A stretch of DNA of 64,000 bases from the NCBI GenBank assembly GCA_905199855.1, contig CAJKHY010000002.1, positions 1-64,000 on the forward strand. Reading direction: 5' to 3'. Source of the stretch: an uncultured Clostridium sp. (GTDB lineage Bacteria; Bacillota_I; Bacilli_A; RF39; UBA660). The position numbers and the translations under genes are program-made. This document shows, piece after piece, positions 14,938 through 23,688 of the stretch (its first letter is position 1; every line of letters begins with the position of its first letter). Below the pieces are notes generated by a model. That model searched no databases and was not told the origin of the DNA. It saw nothing but the letters and a program-made list of their open reading frames with translations.

Positions 14938-17121
14938 CTACATTCTTATTGGATTTATATCTAATTCAATATTTACTTTGTTGTTAGTTTTATAAATGTC
15001 GTCTATATTTTTTAACATTGGAAATAATATTTTATTATCTTTATATTTGATAATTATTTGAAAATGGTAGATATTATTTACTTTAAATGGATTAGATAAA
15101 CTTGGTCCTAAAACAATTAATTGACTATCTTTATTTGTATTTAAATACTTTCCTATTTTATTTGCCGATTCTTGAGCACTGTTATAATCTTTAGATAATA
15201 TTTTTACTAAAGCTAAATAATAATATGGAGGGTATTTTAATTTTTTTCTAATATTCATTTCCATGTTAAAGAATGCATCATAATTATGTTCTTTGGATAA
15301 TGTAATTGCATAGTGGTTTTCGTTATATGTTTGAATAATTACTTCTCCTTCTAATTCATCTCTTCCTGCTCGTCCTGATACTTGTGATAATAAATCAAAA
15401 GTATATTCACTACTTCTAAAATCAGGTAAGTTTAATGAAGTATCTGCATTAACTACTCCTACTAAAGTTACTCTAGAAAAATCAAGTCCTTTAGCAATCA
15501 TTTGAGTACCTACTAAAATATCATATTTTTCATTAGCAAAATCTTCTATTATTTGTTGGTGCATTCCTTTTTTAGATGTTGTATCTAAATCCATTCTTAC
15601 TATTCTAGCACCTTCAAATAATTTTTTGAGTTCTTCTTCTAGTTTTTGTGTTCCTACGCCATAGTCTTGCATATCACTTTCATTACAATTTGGACAAGTA
15701 CTAATATTTTTACTACCATATCCGCAGTAGTGGCATCTTAAGGTATCACTTGTTTTATGATATGTTAAAGTAATATCACAGTTAGGACATTTTACTGTAT
15801 AACCACAATTTCTACAAATAAGCATTGAAGAATAACCTCTTCTATTTAAAAGCAATATTATTTGCTCTTTTTTATCTAGTTTTTCTTTTATTTTAGTGAT
15901 TAATGGATTAGATAAAAAACTATTATTTTTCTTAATCTCTTTTTTCATATCTACGATAGTTACTTTAGGTAAAGTTTTATGGTTTGCTCTTTTAGATAGT
16001 TTTAATAAATGATAATTCCCTTTCAAACTTCTTGCATAGCTTTCAATAGTAGGTGTTGCACTTCCAAGTATCAGTGGTATTTGATGGTATTCGCTTCTTA
16101 AAATTGCTACATCTTTAGCATTATATCTAGGATTACAGTCTTGTTTATAACTTTGGGAATGTTCTTCATCAATAATAATGATACCAAGATTTGGCAATGG
16201 TGCAAAGATAGCACTTCTAGCCCCGATAACAATACTAACATGACCTTCTCTTATTTTACGGTACTCATCATACTTTTCATATTCAGTTAGTCCACTATGA
16301 AGGACAGCTATCTTATCTCCAAAAATATTGGTGAATCTTCCTATTATTTGAGGAGTTAAACTAATTTCGGGTACTAAAATAATAGCACTTTTGCCTCTTT
16401 TTAATACTTCTCTTATAACGTCAATATATACTTCTGTTTTTCCACTTCCTGTTACTCCATATAATAAATATGTTAAACATTTATCTAAATTATTTTTTAT
16501 TTCATTACTAGCCAATTTCTGTTCTTCGTTCAATACTACTTTTTTATACGTACTATTACTCCTATATTTGTAGCGGTATTTCTCTTCATATATAAATTGG
16601 ATTAATTCTTTTTTCAGTAAAGTATTAATTGTGGAATCTAAACTAGTTATTAATATTCTTTCTTCTTTTAATAATCTTTCTAATACTTCTTTCTGTTTTT
16701 TATATTTTGTTTGATTTATATATTCTAGTATTGCATCTTTACCTTTATTTAAAATAATATATCTATCTTTTTTTACATTCATATTTACTTTATTTTTAGC
16801 CTTTAGGGCTTTTGGTAACATAGACTGATAAGCACTTATAAGACTACATAAAGTCTTTTCTTTTATTTTTTTACCTAAATATAATAATTCAGGATTAAGG
16901 ATAGCATCAGTATCTACCAAAGATATTATTTCTTTAAGTTCATATTTCTCTTCACATATATTTTTTATTTCTAGTAAAAAACCTTCTAAAGTCATAGTAC
17001 CAAAAGGTACTTTTACTCGAACACCTATTTTTACATCATTAATTAAATTATTAGGAATAATATATGTAAATAATTTATCAACACTTTTAGCTCCAATTTC
17101 TACTAAAACACTTGCAAACAT
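14938..17121 (-). CDS. priA: Primosomal replication-restart helicase PriA
   Basis: 3'-to-5' DNA helicase that reloads the replisome at stalled forks. 727 residues: N-terminal DNA-binding domain starting MFASVLVEIGAKSVDKLFTY, Walker A LYGVTGSGKTEVY, Walker B as DEEH (IIIDEEHSQSYKQ), a zinc-binding insertion with CRNCGYTVKCPNCD, RCHYCG and CPNC, then VGTQMIAKGLDF and QVSGRAGR. All expected motifs are present. I used ATG at 17121; the frame upstream begins with TTG and has no better site. Own strong promoter. Confidence 0.96.
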   Translation of the reverse strand: MFASVLVEIGAKSVDKLFTYIIPNNLINDVKIGVRVKVPFGTMTLEGFLLEIKNICEEKYELKEIISLVDTDAILNPELLYLGKKIKEKTLCSLISAYQSMLPKALKAKNKVNMNVKKDRYIILNKGKDAILEYINQTKYKKQKEVLERLLKEERILITSLDSTINTLLKKELIQFIYEEKYRYKYRSNSTYKKVVLNEEQKLASNEIKNNLDKCLTYLLYGVTGSGKTEVYIDVIREVLKRGKSAIILVPEISLTPQIIGRFTNIFGDKIAVLHSGLTEYEKYDEYRKIREGHVSIVIGARSAIFAPLPNLGIIIIDEEHSQSYKQDCNPRYNAKDVAILRSEYHQIPLILGSATPTIESYARSLKGNYHLLKLSKRANHKTLPKVTIVDMKKEIKKNNSFLSNPLITKIKEKLDKKEQIILLLNRRGYSSMLICRNCGYTVKCPNCDITLTYHKTSDTLRCHYCGYGSKNISTCPNCNESDMQDYGVGTQKLEEELKKLFEGARIVRMDLDTTSKKGMHQQIIEDFANEKYDILVGTQMIAKGLDFSRVTLVGVVNADTSLNLPDFRSSEYTFDLLSQVSGRAGRDELEGEVIIQTYNENHYAITLSKEHNYDAFFNMEMNIRKKLKYPPYYYLALVKILSKDYNSAQESANKIGKYLNTNKDSQLIVLGPSLSNPFKVNNIYHFQIIIKYKDNKILFPMLKNIDDIYKTNNKVNIELDINPIRM

Positions 17122-17163
17122 AGATACCACTCTTCCTTTATTCAATGAAAATATGATATATCA

Positions 17164-17192
17164 AATATATCATAGTAAGTTATTATTGTCAA
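17164..17192 (-). promoter_or_regulatory. Promoter of priA, with an upstream 19-bp motif
   Basis: Minus strand TTGACA, 17-base spacer, TATATT. Eleven bases upstream of the -35 is AAAATACTCAAACAAATGT (plus-strand 17204-17222), nearly identical and equally spaced to a motif before the toxN promoter at 23354-23382. Confidence 0.85.
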
Positions 17193-17240
17193 GATATTTT
17201 TAAACATTTGTTTGAGTATTTTCGTCTTTAAAAAGGCGGT

Positions 17241-17624
17241 CTATATCCACCTTGAATTACTTACATCTAAGACTTCTTCTTTTTGAAAACTATTTGTAAA
17301 TAATACTATTGTTTTAATCACATTCCTAATACTATTTTGATTATCTAAAGATACTTGCTTAGCATCAAGTAACTTACTTAGCCCTTTTTTATATTTTTTA
17401 TCTTTTACATATAGATATAATGATTTATCGATAGCACTAATGATTTTGAGTTGTCTTTCATCACTAGGATCAGCTGAAAAAATTAAATCACGATACCAAT
17501 CAATTAGTATTTGAGATAAACTATCTCCTTCTTCATATTCGTAGTTAACAATACTATCATAATAAGGACAAGTACTTAAAATTTTTCTAACTAAAGAATA
17601 ATCTATTGTTTGAGTTTGAACCAT
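17241..17624 (-). CDS. Uncharacterised protein
   Basis: 127 residues, soluble, predicted mostly helical; not recognised. Starts MVQTQTIDYSLVRKILSTCP, has an acidic middle (NYEYEEGDSLSQ) and ends SNSRWI. ATG at 17624 has AGGTG six bases upstream. It lies between the lemA/DUF2207 operon and priA on the same strand, separated from both by more than 100 bp. Confidence 0.5.
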   Translation of the reverse strand: MVQTQTIDYSLVRKILSTCPYYDSIVNYEYEEGDSLSQILIDWYRDLIFSADPSDERQLKIISAIDKSLYLYVKDKKYKKGLSKLLDAKQVSLDNQNSIRNVIKTIVLFTNSFQKEEVLDVSNSRWI

Positions 17625-17739
17625 TATTATCACCTATCTTTCGAGGCTATTATTACTTATGTTTAAATTATAGCATGATAAATTAAATTGTTCAATATAT
17701 TAGACACTTTTTGTGTCAAATAATACCATTTTTTTGTGG

Positions 17740-19455
17740 TTATCTACCACCCATGGAGCCTCCGCCCCCTCCACCGAAGGAACCTCCTCCTCCGCCTCCT
17801 GAAGAAAATCCGCCTCCTCCAGAAGAATAACTCTCAGCATCTCTTCTAGCACTTGAGGCTGCTGAAGCACTGGTAATAGACATATTATTTATAAATATTA
17901 AAATATCATAATCAAGTCCATTACCCATTTGTTCTATTACTTCAGGATACATATTCTTAAGTTGTTTTGCAACTTTTGAGGCAATACCAAAAAGATAAGC
18001 AAACATTAAATATTCATCCCAAAGTTTAACTTCCAATACCTCTTTAGTATTCATTTGAGAAAATTCGATTAAAAACTTTTTTAAACCATATAATTTCTTA
18101 GTTTCTTCATAAATAGTATCATCCATAACATTTTTATACTTACATTCTTCTTTATTAGTTCTCTTATAAATATGTCCTTCACTCTTAAGTTTATTTAAAT
18201 AATCATTAGATATTTTATTAAATATATCAAGAAACTTACTATAGTTTCTACGAGCCCATTTTTCTAGTTCGTTACTCTCTAAATATCCGTCATTACTAGC
18301 TTCATACATCATATTAAATAATTTTTTTTCATTCTCATTATCAAATGTAGGATTCATTGTTAAATCAATAATACTTACTTCTTTTTTTAATAAACCCTTC
18401 TTTTCTTTTCTAAATTTTATCTTATCATTTTTTACCCATTTTAATATAATCGCTCCGAATATATTTGTTGTTTCATAACCACCAAAATGATTTATATTAA
18501 TTAAAGTATTTGCATAATATATATCTTTATTACAAGGTATTTCTCTAAACATCATAGCATCTTTATAACTGATGGTTTTATTATTTTTAAATCCATATTT
18601 AGACGAACTTATTGTCTTATAAATAAGCGTGGCTATTCCTCCAAATACAATAAGTTGAAAGATGATCACAATATATGGTATTATTCTAGCAAAAAGTGAT
18701 GGTTTGTAATTATAATTATTATTGTAATCATTGTAATCATCATAGTCATAATGAAAACTACCTTCTTTCGCATCTCCAAGTATTTCTTCAAAATTATTGA
18801 AATTTTCTACTTGATAGTTAGTACTAAAAGTATTTAAAGGGAATTTAACTAACAAAACAACATATTCATCATCTAAACTACCCTCATTAGACATAAGAAT
18901 TGTCCCGTCTTTTACATATGCATATCCTTTATAACCATATCCCCACACATCTAAATTATCAGGAAAATCATAATAACTTTTAACAGTTACATCAAAGCTA
19001 TCCGCAGTAAATTTTGGAAATAAAGTAAAGTATAAAACTTGAGCATCTTTGGTATTAAAAATATAGTTTGATATATCATAAGTAAGAATAAAGGTATGAG
19101 ATTTCATATCTTTTTTGCCAAAGCATAATTCTAACCCATTAGATATATAATTAATACCATAATAACCTGCTTTTTCTTCTATACTACCATTAACATTCCA
19201 ATTACTTTTATATGTCAATTCCTTATTATCCATAGAAACTTTAAAATTAGTTAATTTAGACTCTCCAAGATTTAATATTTGTTTATACCATTCACTCCCA
19301 GAATCTGCCTTTACCTTCCAAGTCTCTTTAATACTAGCATTTCCCTCTTTATTAATAAATACTTCCATTTTAACACCATAAATATGGTCCGCATTTACTT
19401 TAAAAGGTATTAACACCATTAATAATAGTAAGAAATATTTACATTTTTTAAACAT
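17740..19455 (-). CDS. DUF2207 membrane protein with Gly-rich C-terminus (copy A)
   Basis: About 570 residues. Signal peptide (FLLLLMVLIPFKVNA), an extracytoplasmic DUF2207 beta domain of about 220 residues, one central membrane segment (IPYIVIIFQLIVFGGIATL), a cytoplasmic helical part, and a tail of Ser/Gly repeats ending GGGGGGSMGGR. Function of DUF2207 proteins is unknown; they usually sit with LemA, as here. ATG at 19455 has GGGGAG eight bases upstream, overlapping the stop of the metallopeptidase gene. Homologous to copy B at 20107-21963, so probably a within-operon duplication. Confidence 0.8.
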   Translation of the reverse strand: MFKKCKYFLLLLMVLIPFKVNADHIYGVKMEVFINKEGNASIKETWKVKADSGSEWYKQILNLGESKLTNFKVSMDNKELTYKSNWNVNGSIEEKAGYYGINYISNGLELCFGKKDMKSHTFILTYDISNYIFNTKDAQVLYFTLFPKFTADSFDVTVKSYYDFPDNLDVWGYGYKGYAYVKDGTILMSNEGSLDDEYVVLLVKFPLNTFSTNYQVENFNNFEEILGDAKEGSFHYDYDDYNDYNNNYNYKPSLFARIIPYIVIIFQLIVFGGIATLIYKTISSSKYGFKNNKTISYKDAMMFREIPCNKDIYYANTLININHFGGYETTNIFGAIILKWVKNDKIKFRKEKKGLLKKEVSIIDLTMNPTFDNENEKKLFNMMYEASNDGYLESNELEKWARRNYSKFLDIFNKISNDYLNKLKSEGHIYKRTNKEECKYKNVMDDTIYEETKKLYGLKKFLIEFSQMNTKEVLEVKLWDEYLMFAYLFGIASKVAKQLKNMYPEVIEQMGNGLDYDILIFINNMSITSASAASSARRDAESYSSGGGGFSSGGGGGGSFGGGGGGSMGGR

Positions 19456-19460
19456 TTTCA

Positions 19461-20129
19461 TCACTCCCCTTTTAACTTTCTCCTTATTTTTTTATAATCA
19501 GGCATATATTTTTCTACCAAACTCCAAAATTTTTTAGAATGATCATGATAAATATAATGTGATAATTCATGAACAATAACATAATCTAAACACTCATACG
19601 AATAATTTATTAATGTAGTATTTAAAGTAATAATATTATCCTTATAATTACATACTCCCCATCTGGTTTTCATTTTTCTTACTCTTATCTTAGTATTAGG
19701 CAATTCTTCTTCAAATATATTAATATAATATTTAACTCTTTCTTCTACTCTTTCTTGAAATATTTTATTTAAATAAATATTTACTTCTTTTATATTTTTA
19801 GCCTCGATAATATTATCTTTTATTTCTATTTTTTTAATACTATCATTGATAGTAATATAATATTTAGTGCCAAATATTATATATTCATTTTCATTTAGTT
19901 TTTCTATTTTTTGTTTTTTAATCCTCGTATTTACCATTTTTGTAATAGATTTAATATTATCATTTATCAATTTATTTATGTATATTTTAGGTACTAAAAC
20001 ATTCGTAGTTACAATAATATTTAAATTTTCATCTACCCTTATATATGTATTCTTAATTCTCTTCTTTTTTATAATTATGTTATATTGGTTATTATCGATG
20101 GTGAGTTTATCCACGACCTCCACCGCCAC
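19461..20129 (-). CDS. YgjP/SprT-like zinc metallopeptidase
   Basis: 222 residues. HELSHYIYHDHSKKFW near residues 185-200 is the HExxH zinc motif with the third His in the HxxxxFW context of the YgjP (DUF45) family; TRWGVCNYKDNIITLN just before it is the conserved strand of that family. Cytosolic, no signal peptide. GTG at 20129 begins inside the preceding gene, and its ribosome site GGAGGAGG is made of Gly codons of the DUF2207 tail. The 23-bp overlap and the embedded site imply translational coupling. Role with LemA/DUF2207 unknown. Confidence 0.8.
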   Translation of the reverse strand: MAVEVVDKLTIDNNQYNIIIKKKRIKNTYIRVDENLNIIVTTNVLVPKIYINKLINDNIKSITKMVNTRIKKQKIEKLNENEYIIFGTKYYITINDSIKKIEIKDNIIEAKNIKEVNIYLNKIFQERVEERVKYYINIFEEELPNTKIRVRKMKTRWGVCNYKDNIITLNTTLINYSYECLDYVIVHELSHYIYHDHSKKFWSLVEKYMPDYKKIRRKLKGE

Positions 20130-21963
20130 CGAAGCCTCCTCCGCCTACTCCAAACGATGCTCCTCCACCAAATCCACTTCCATTTGAATCAGAAGAAGCC
20201 GCCGTTTGAGCAGTTGTAATAGCCCTTGTTAAACTTTCTGTAATGCTATTTGTAATACTATTACCAAATCCCATATGATAAGTATAGAATATTGGCGATG
20301 TATTTATTGTATCTTCATTATAATTAAGTTCTTTTATTTTCATATTCATAGCTTTTTCTACCTTATCAGCAATACCAAAAACAGTAGCATAAACTAAATA
20401 TTTTTCCCAAAGATGTATTTCTAATATCTCTTTATCATTAAATCTTCCAAAATCAAGTAAGAATTTTTTAAATCCCATCCACTTAGCATAATCTTCGCAT
20501 CCCTTAATAGTCTTCTTCTTGGCCACGGCAAAGTATACTATTCCAAAAATAGATAAAATTAAAACAAAATATACCAACACATTATTCAAACTCAAACCAA
20601 GTACTAAAGAAAATATACCAATTCCAAGTAAAGAATATAAAATTCCTATTGCTTGTTTTGAACCTATATTTTCATAAAATTTTTCTTCTTTCCCTTTTTC
20701 TATTACTTTATTCTTCCATTCAGTATACTTCTTTATAAATGAAGCATATTCTTTCTTGCTAGCCTTTTTAATATCCTCGCTCGTTACAGAAACACCATTT
20801 CCTACTTCATTAATAAGAAAATCTATTAAAATATCTTCTGTATCTGTAAGATTATCTTTATTACTCATAGTAATTGTAAACTTATTCTTATCATTTGCAT
20901 CCATTTCTACATTTAAATTTTTCTTCCTAATAAGTTCCATCACCGATGCCGATAAATATTCGGGTTTAATATATGAAGCAGATAATAAATATCCTAGTAT
21001 TTCAGGACCATATGTGGCCGGAATATCACGCATATATTCATTATTAAACTTAGCCTTGTATTCTTTATCATATTTCTTATAAAAATTATAACCAATAAGA
21101 ATAAAACCTAGTATCCAAGCTCCTTCAATTATATTAGCAATTAATATTTTAATTCTAGCCTTCTTTCTCAAATTATTTTGAATCTTAGCCTGTTCCTCTT
21201 CGAATTTTAAAATATTATCTAAAGCCATAACATAAGTCCTCTTATTATTATTAGGTACTAATTCATTATCAAAAACAACGCGCATATCTATCTTAGTATT
21301 AGCATTTAAAAAATCCCATTCCCCATATACTGTATGCTTATCCAATATTTCATTCATCCCATTGGCAGGACCATGTGTAAATACTCTCAATTCCTTAGAA
21401 TCACTAGGTAAATTTACTCTTAACTTGATATCGCTGATATCCTCACTCCATTCAAAGTTAAAAAGTAATTCGGCAATATCCTCATGAGTTACTATTATAT
21501 CAGTTACATGATAAGTAATAACAAATGCCTTATTATTTGAGGAATGATTATATATTTTTATTTCTTTCTTGTTTCCATTATCCAAATATTCATAATAACC
21601 AGACATTCCATTTTTACCGTTTGTTATTAATTCATAACATGCATAATCATCGTTAGCATAAGAAAAATCAGTAATACTTCTTTTTTCTTCACCAACACAA
21701 ATATCTGTTATGTCACCAGCATTATAAATATCAGTCTTATAATAATCACTTGAATTATCTCCTTCAAATATCTTATTATTTCCCTTTAAATAAAGATTAC
21801 GATATAAATAATTATAACTACCAGATAAATCAATATATTCTCTAAAAGTAGCACTTCCATCCTCATTAACAGTTACATCAATATAATATTTGTTAGTATC
21901 ATCTGCATAAGTCAAAGAAGGTATTATCAATAATATAATTAAAAATATTAATCTTTTTTTCAT
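20107..21963 (-). CDS. DUF2207 membrane protein with Gly-rich C-terminus (copy B)
   Basis: About 618 residues with the same architecture as copy A: signal peptide (LIFLIILLIIPSLTYA), extracytoplasmic domain, membrane segment near residue 275 (ANIIEGAWILGFILIGYNF), a second hydrophobic pair near 445-490, and a Gly-rich tail ending GFGGGGGRG. Start at ATG 21963 (MKKRLIF) after AGGAGTTGAG; a GTG at 21969 is an alternative. Directly follows lemA, with a weak terminator-like hairpin between. Confidence 0.8.
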   Translation of the reverse strand: MKKRLIFLIILLIIPSLTYADDTNKYYIDVTVNEDGSATFREYIDLSGSYNYLYRNLYLKGNNKIFEGDNSSDYYKTDIYNAGDITDICVGEEKRSITDFSYANDDYACYELITNGKNGMSGYYEYLDNGNKKEIKIYNHSSNNKAFVITYHVTDIIVTHEDIAELLFNFEWSEDISDIKLRVNLPSDSKELRVFTHGPANGMNEILDKHTVYGEWDFLNANTKIDMRVVFDNELVPNNNKRTYVMALDNILKFEEEQAKIQNNLRKKARIKILIANIIEGAWILGFILIGYNFYKKYDKEYKAKFNNEYMRDIPATYGPEILGYLLSASYIKPEYLSASVMELIRKKNLNVEMDANDKNKFTITMSNKDNLTDTEDILIDFLINEVGNGVSVTSEDIKKASKKEYASFIKKYTEWKNKVIEKGKEEKFYENIGSKQAIGILYSLLGIGIFSLVLGLSLNNVLVYFVLILSIFGIVYFAVAKKKTIKGCEDYAKWMGFKKFLLDFGRFNDKEILEIHLWEKYLVYATVFGIADKVEKAMNMKIKELNYNEDTINTSPIFYTYHMGFGNSITNSITESLTRAITTAQTAASSDSNGSGFGGGASFGVGGGGFGGGGGRG

Positions 21964-22001
21964 TTCCACTCAACTCCTAAATATAATTATAATATATATA
22001 A

Positions 22002-22026
22002 TTAAAAGGCCTACATTGTAAGCCTT
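22002..22026 (-). terminator. Attenuating terminator-like hairpin after lemA
   Basis: Minus strand AAGGCTTACA/TGTAGGCCTT (with one wobble pair), then TTTTAATT, overlapping the lemA stop. The short U tract suggests partial termination between lemA and the DUF2207 genes. Confidence 0.45.
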
Positions 22027-22600
22027 ATTCAAATGATACTTTTGGTACTTCTTTTTCTTTTTCTTCAATTTTAAAGAACTCATAGACTTCAAACTTAAAC
22101 ATATTAGCAATAATATTTGATGGAAACATTTGCACTAAATTGTTATAAGTTAAAACAGTATCATTATAGAATTGTCTAGCATAACTAATCTTATCTTCAG
22201 TATCTTTTAAATCATTTTGTAAACTAATAAAATTTTGGTTAGCTTTTAATTCAGGATAAGATTCACTTAACGCAAATAACTTATTTAAGGCTCCTGTTAA
22301 TTGATTATTAGCCTCGATTTCTTCATTAATTGAGCCAGCACTGACAAATTTATTTCTAGCCTCGATTACTTCAGCCAAAGTATTCTTTTCGTGTTTAGCA
22401 TATCCTTTTACTGTTTCAACTAAGTTAGGAATTAAATCTGCTCTTCTTTTTAATTGAACATCTATTTGAGCCCATTGATCTTTTACTTTGTTTCTTGAAT
22501 TAACTAGTTTGTTATAAACTCCAATTCCATAAAAAATAAGTAAAATAATAACTGCAAATATGATAATAATTACTGTTGCTGTTGTTGATAAACCGCCCAT
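22025..22600 (-). CDS. lemA: LemA family protein
   Basis: 191 residues: an N-terminal membrane helix (TVIIIIFAVIILLIFYGIGVY), then the conserved NKLVNSRNKVKDQWAQIDVQ and RRADLIPNLVETVKGYAKHE, followed by the long helical bundle with LTGALNKLFALSESYPELKA. LemA proteins are membrane-anchored helical bundles of unclear role, commonly paired with DUF2207/TPM proteins, as here. ATG at 22600 follows AAAAGGAGGTATGTAA. First gene of lemA-DUF2207B-ygjP-DUF2207A. Confidence 0.93.
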   Translation of the reverse strand: MGGLSTTATVIIIIFAVIILLIFYGIGVYNKLVNSRNKVKDQWAQIDVQLKRRADLIPNLVETVKGYAKHEKNTLAEVIEARNKFVSAGSINEEIEANNQLTGALNKLFALSESYPELKANQNFISLQNDLKDTEDKISYARQFYNDTVLTYNNLVQMFPSNIIANMFKFEVYEFFKIEEKEKEVPKVSFE

Positions 22601-22624
22601 TTACATACCTCCTTTTATATATTA

Positions 22625-22653
22625 AGTATACTATTAAAATAATAAATTTACAA
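22625..22653 (-). promoter_or_regulatory. Promoter of the lemA operon
   Basis: Minus strand TTGTAA, 17-base spacer, TATACT, 12 bases before the ribosome site. Confidence 0.75.
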
Positions 22654-22747
22654 GTACTTTTTTATGACATTTTTATATTTTTTTTTTGCTACTGGCGTTT
22701 TAGTTCATAAGAATGTTATTAATAGTTATAGTATTTTACAAATAAAA

Positions 22748-23269
22748 TTATATTATAACATTAGTAACATCACTAAAATTTCTACATTTTTCTTCTAACA
22801 ATGGAAAATTACAACATCTATCCTTTACATTTTTAGGTAATTTATTATTTTTATATAAACTGTATAATAATTTTGATTTTTTGTTTATTTCTTTTCTATT
22901 AAGTGTTAACCAACGTAATTGATTTCTTAATAACTCAATTCTAAGCATTTCTTTTTTATCAGTAGTCCTCTTATTTAAGTCAAACTCAATATAATTTTTT
23001 GAAGTTACTGGAATCATATTATTAAAATTAACTACTCCATATACTCCATTATCTATCTTTACTAAATCCAAAGTATTTTTTAAAGACATATGTTTTGGCT
23101 TAGGGCTAGAAAGTGGAGCAAAATATTCACACTTGCCAACCATAAATAAAACTCCAATAAAAGGTCTCAATTGTTTTTGCCCTGCATTATATGGTACTTT
23201 ATTATCAAACAATCTTAAATAATCACAATAATTTGAATTTACTTTTACAATTTTAAATTTCTTATACAT
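22748..23269 (-). CDS. toxN: Type III toxin-antitoxin endoribonuclease toxin, ToxN/AbiQ family
   Basis: 173 residues, the normal size. The family pattern is complete: RPFIGVLF (about 36-43), YFAPLSSPKPKH (about 49-60, with the conserved Ser and Lys), GVYGVVNFNNMIPV (about 76-89), a helical part with LLRNQLRWL, and RCCNFPLLEEKC near the end. ToxN cuts A-rich mRNA and is held inactive by a pseudoknot RNA. The cognate locus lies upstream in the expected order: promoter, two 37-nt repeats, terminator. ATG at 23269 follows GGTGATG. A second, perfect sigma-A promoter lies between terminator and toxin. Some ToxIN-type modules abort phage infection; that role here is inference. Confidence 0.92.
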   Translation of the reverse strand: MYKKFKIVKVNSNYCDYLRLFDNKVPYNAGQKQLRPFIGVLFMVGKCEYFAPLSSPKPKHMSLKNTLDLVKIDNGVYGVVNFNNMIPVTSKNYIEFDLNKRTTDKKEMLRIELLRNQLRWLTLNRKEINKKSKLLYSLYKNNKLPKNVKDRCCNFPLLEEKCRNFSDVTNVII

Positions 23270-23353
23270 ATAACATCACCATCCACATCTATTAATTAAT
23301 TATACCTTAATATAAATATTATCATTTGTTAACTTTGCTTATTGATTATCTTC

Positions 23354-23382
23354 ATTATAATATAAAGAATTAAAAATGTCAA
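23354..23382 (-). promoter_or_regulatory. Consensus promoter directly before toxN
   Basis: Minus strand TTGACA, exactly 17 bases, TATAAT: a full sigma-A consensus, located between the antitoxin terminator and the toxin. The 19-mer AAAATATTCAAACAAATGT ends 11 bases before the -35, as at priA. Confidence 0.85.
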
Positions 23383-23414
23383 TAAAGTTTCATACATTTG
23401 TTTGAATATTTTTT

Positions 23415-23445
23415 CAAAAAAAGATTAGAGTCTGCTCTCTAATCT
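23415..23445 (-). terminator. Terminator between antitoxin RNA and toxN
   Basis: Minus strand AGATTAGAG-AGCAGA-CTCTAATCT followed by seven T. Its position after the repeats is the standard type III design that keeps antitoxin in excess of toxin. Confidence 0.92.
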
Positions 23446-23446
23446 A

Positions 23447-23586
23447 CTTTTTTAGCTGCCATTTATAGAGCTGGCTTCACTCGCTTTTTTAGCTGCCATT
23501 TATAGAGCTGGCTTCACTCGCTTTTTTGTTACTACATAAGTAGCATTATTATTATATGCATAACTGCACAACATAATCACTTATGT
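23447..23586 (-). ncRNA. toxI: Type III antitoxin RNA (ToxI-like), two pseudoknot repeats
   Basis: Predicted transcript from the promoter at 23593-23621 to the terminator. It holds two perfect 37-nt repeats plus a partial A-rich end. Each repeat reads, on the minus strand, AAAAAAGCGAGTGAAGCC, AGCT, CTATAAAT, GGC, AGCT. GCC pairs with GGC, and the AGCT in that loop pairs with the AGCT after it, an H-type pseudoknot as in ToxI. The A6 linkers are natural ToxN-type cut sites. Start is inferred from the -10. Confidence 0.85.
23454..23527 (-). repeat. Two perfect tandem 37-nt repeats of the antitoxin RNA
   Basis: 23454-23490 and 23491-23527 are identical. A third unit is represented only by its A-rich end at 23447-23453 (CTTTTTT on the plus strand). 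No spacers separate them, so they are not CRISPR. Confidence 0.97.
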
Positions 23587-23589
23587 GCA
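23565..23589 (-). promoter_or_regulatory. Inverted repeat at the antitoxin transcription start
   Basis: Plus strand TGCACAACATAA, TCAC, TTATGTGCA: an imperfect dyad over the expected +1 region. Could be an operator or a 5' hairpin of the RNA. Confidence 0.4.
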
Positions 23590-23592
23590 ATT

Positions 23593-23621
23593 AATATACC
23601 ACATTTGCATGATTTTTGCAA
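23593..23621 (-). promoter_or_regulatory. Promoter of the antitoxin RNA
   Basis: Minus strand TTGCAA, 17-base spacer, TATATT. Confidence 0.8.
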
Positions 23622-23688
23622 CTATTTTTTTATTTTTAATTTTTTAAAGATTAAAAGTTATCTAAGTTACATAAATAATTTATATAAA

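Noticed and set aside
19867..20187. Plus-strand 106-codon hydrophobic ORF opposite ygjP
   Set aside because: Hydrophobicity comes from the complement of Lys/Asn/Ile codons; no ribosome site, and the minus-strand gene is well supported.
23454..23527. Two identical repeats as a CRISPR array
   Set aside because: Units are directly adjacent with no spacers, and they match the type III antitoxin layout with a toxin gene downstream.
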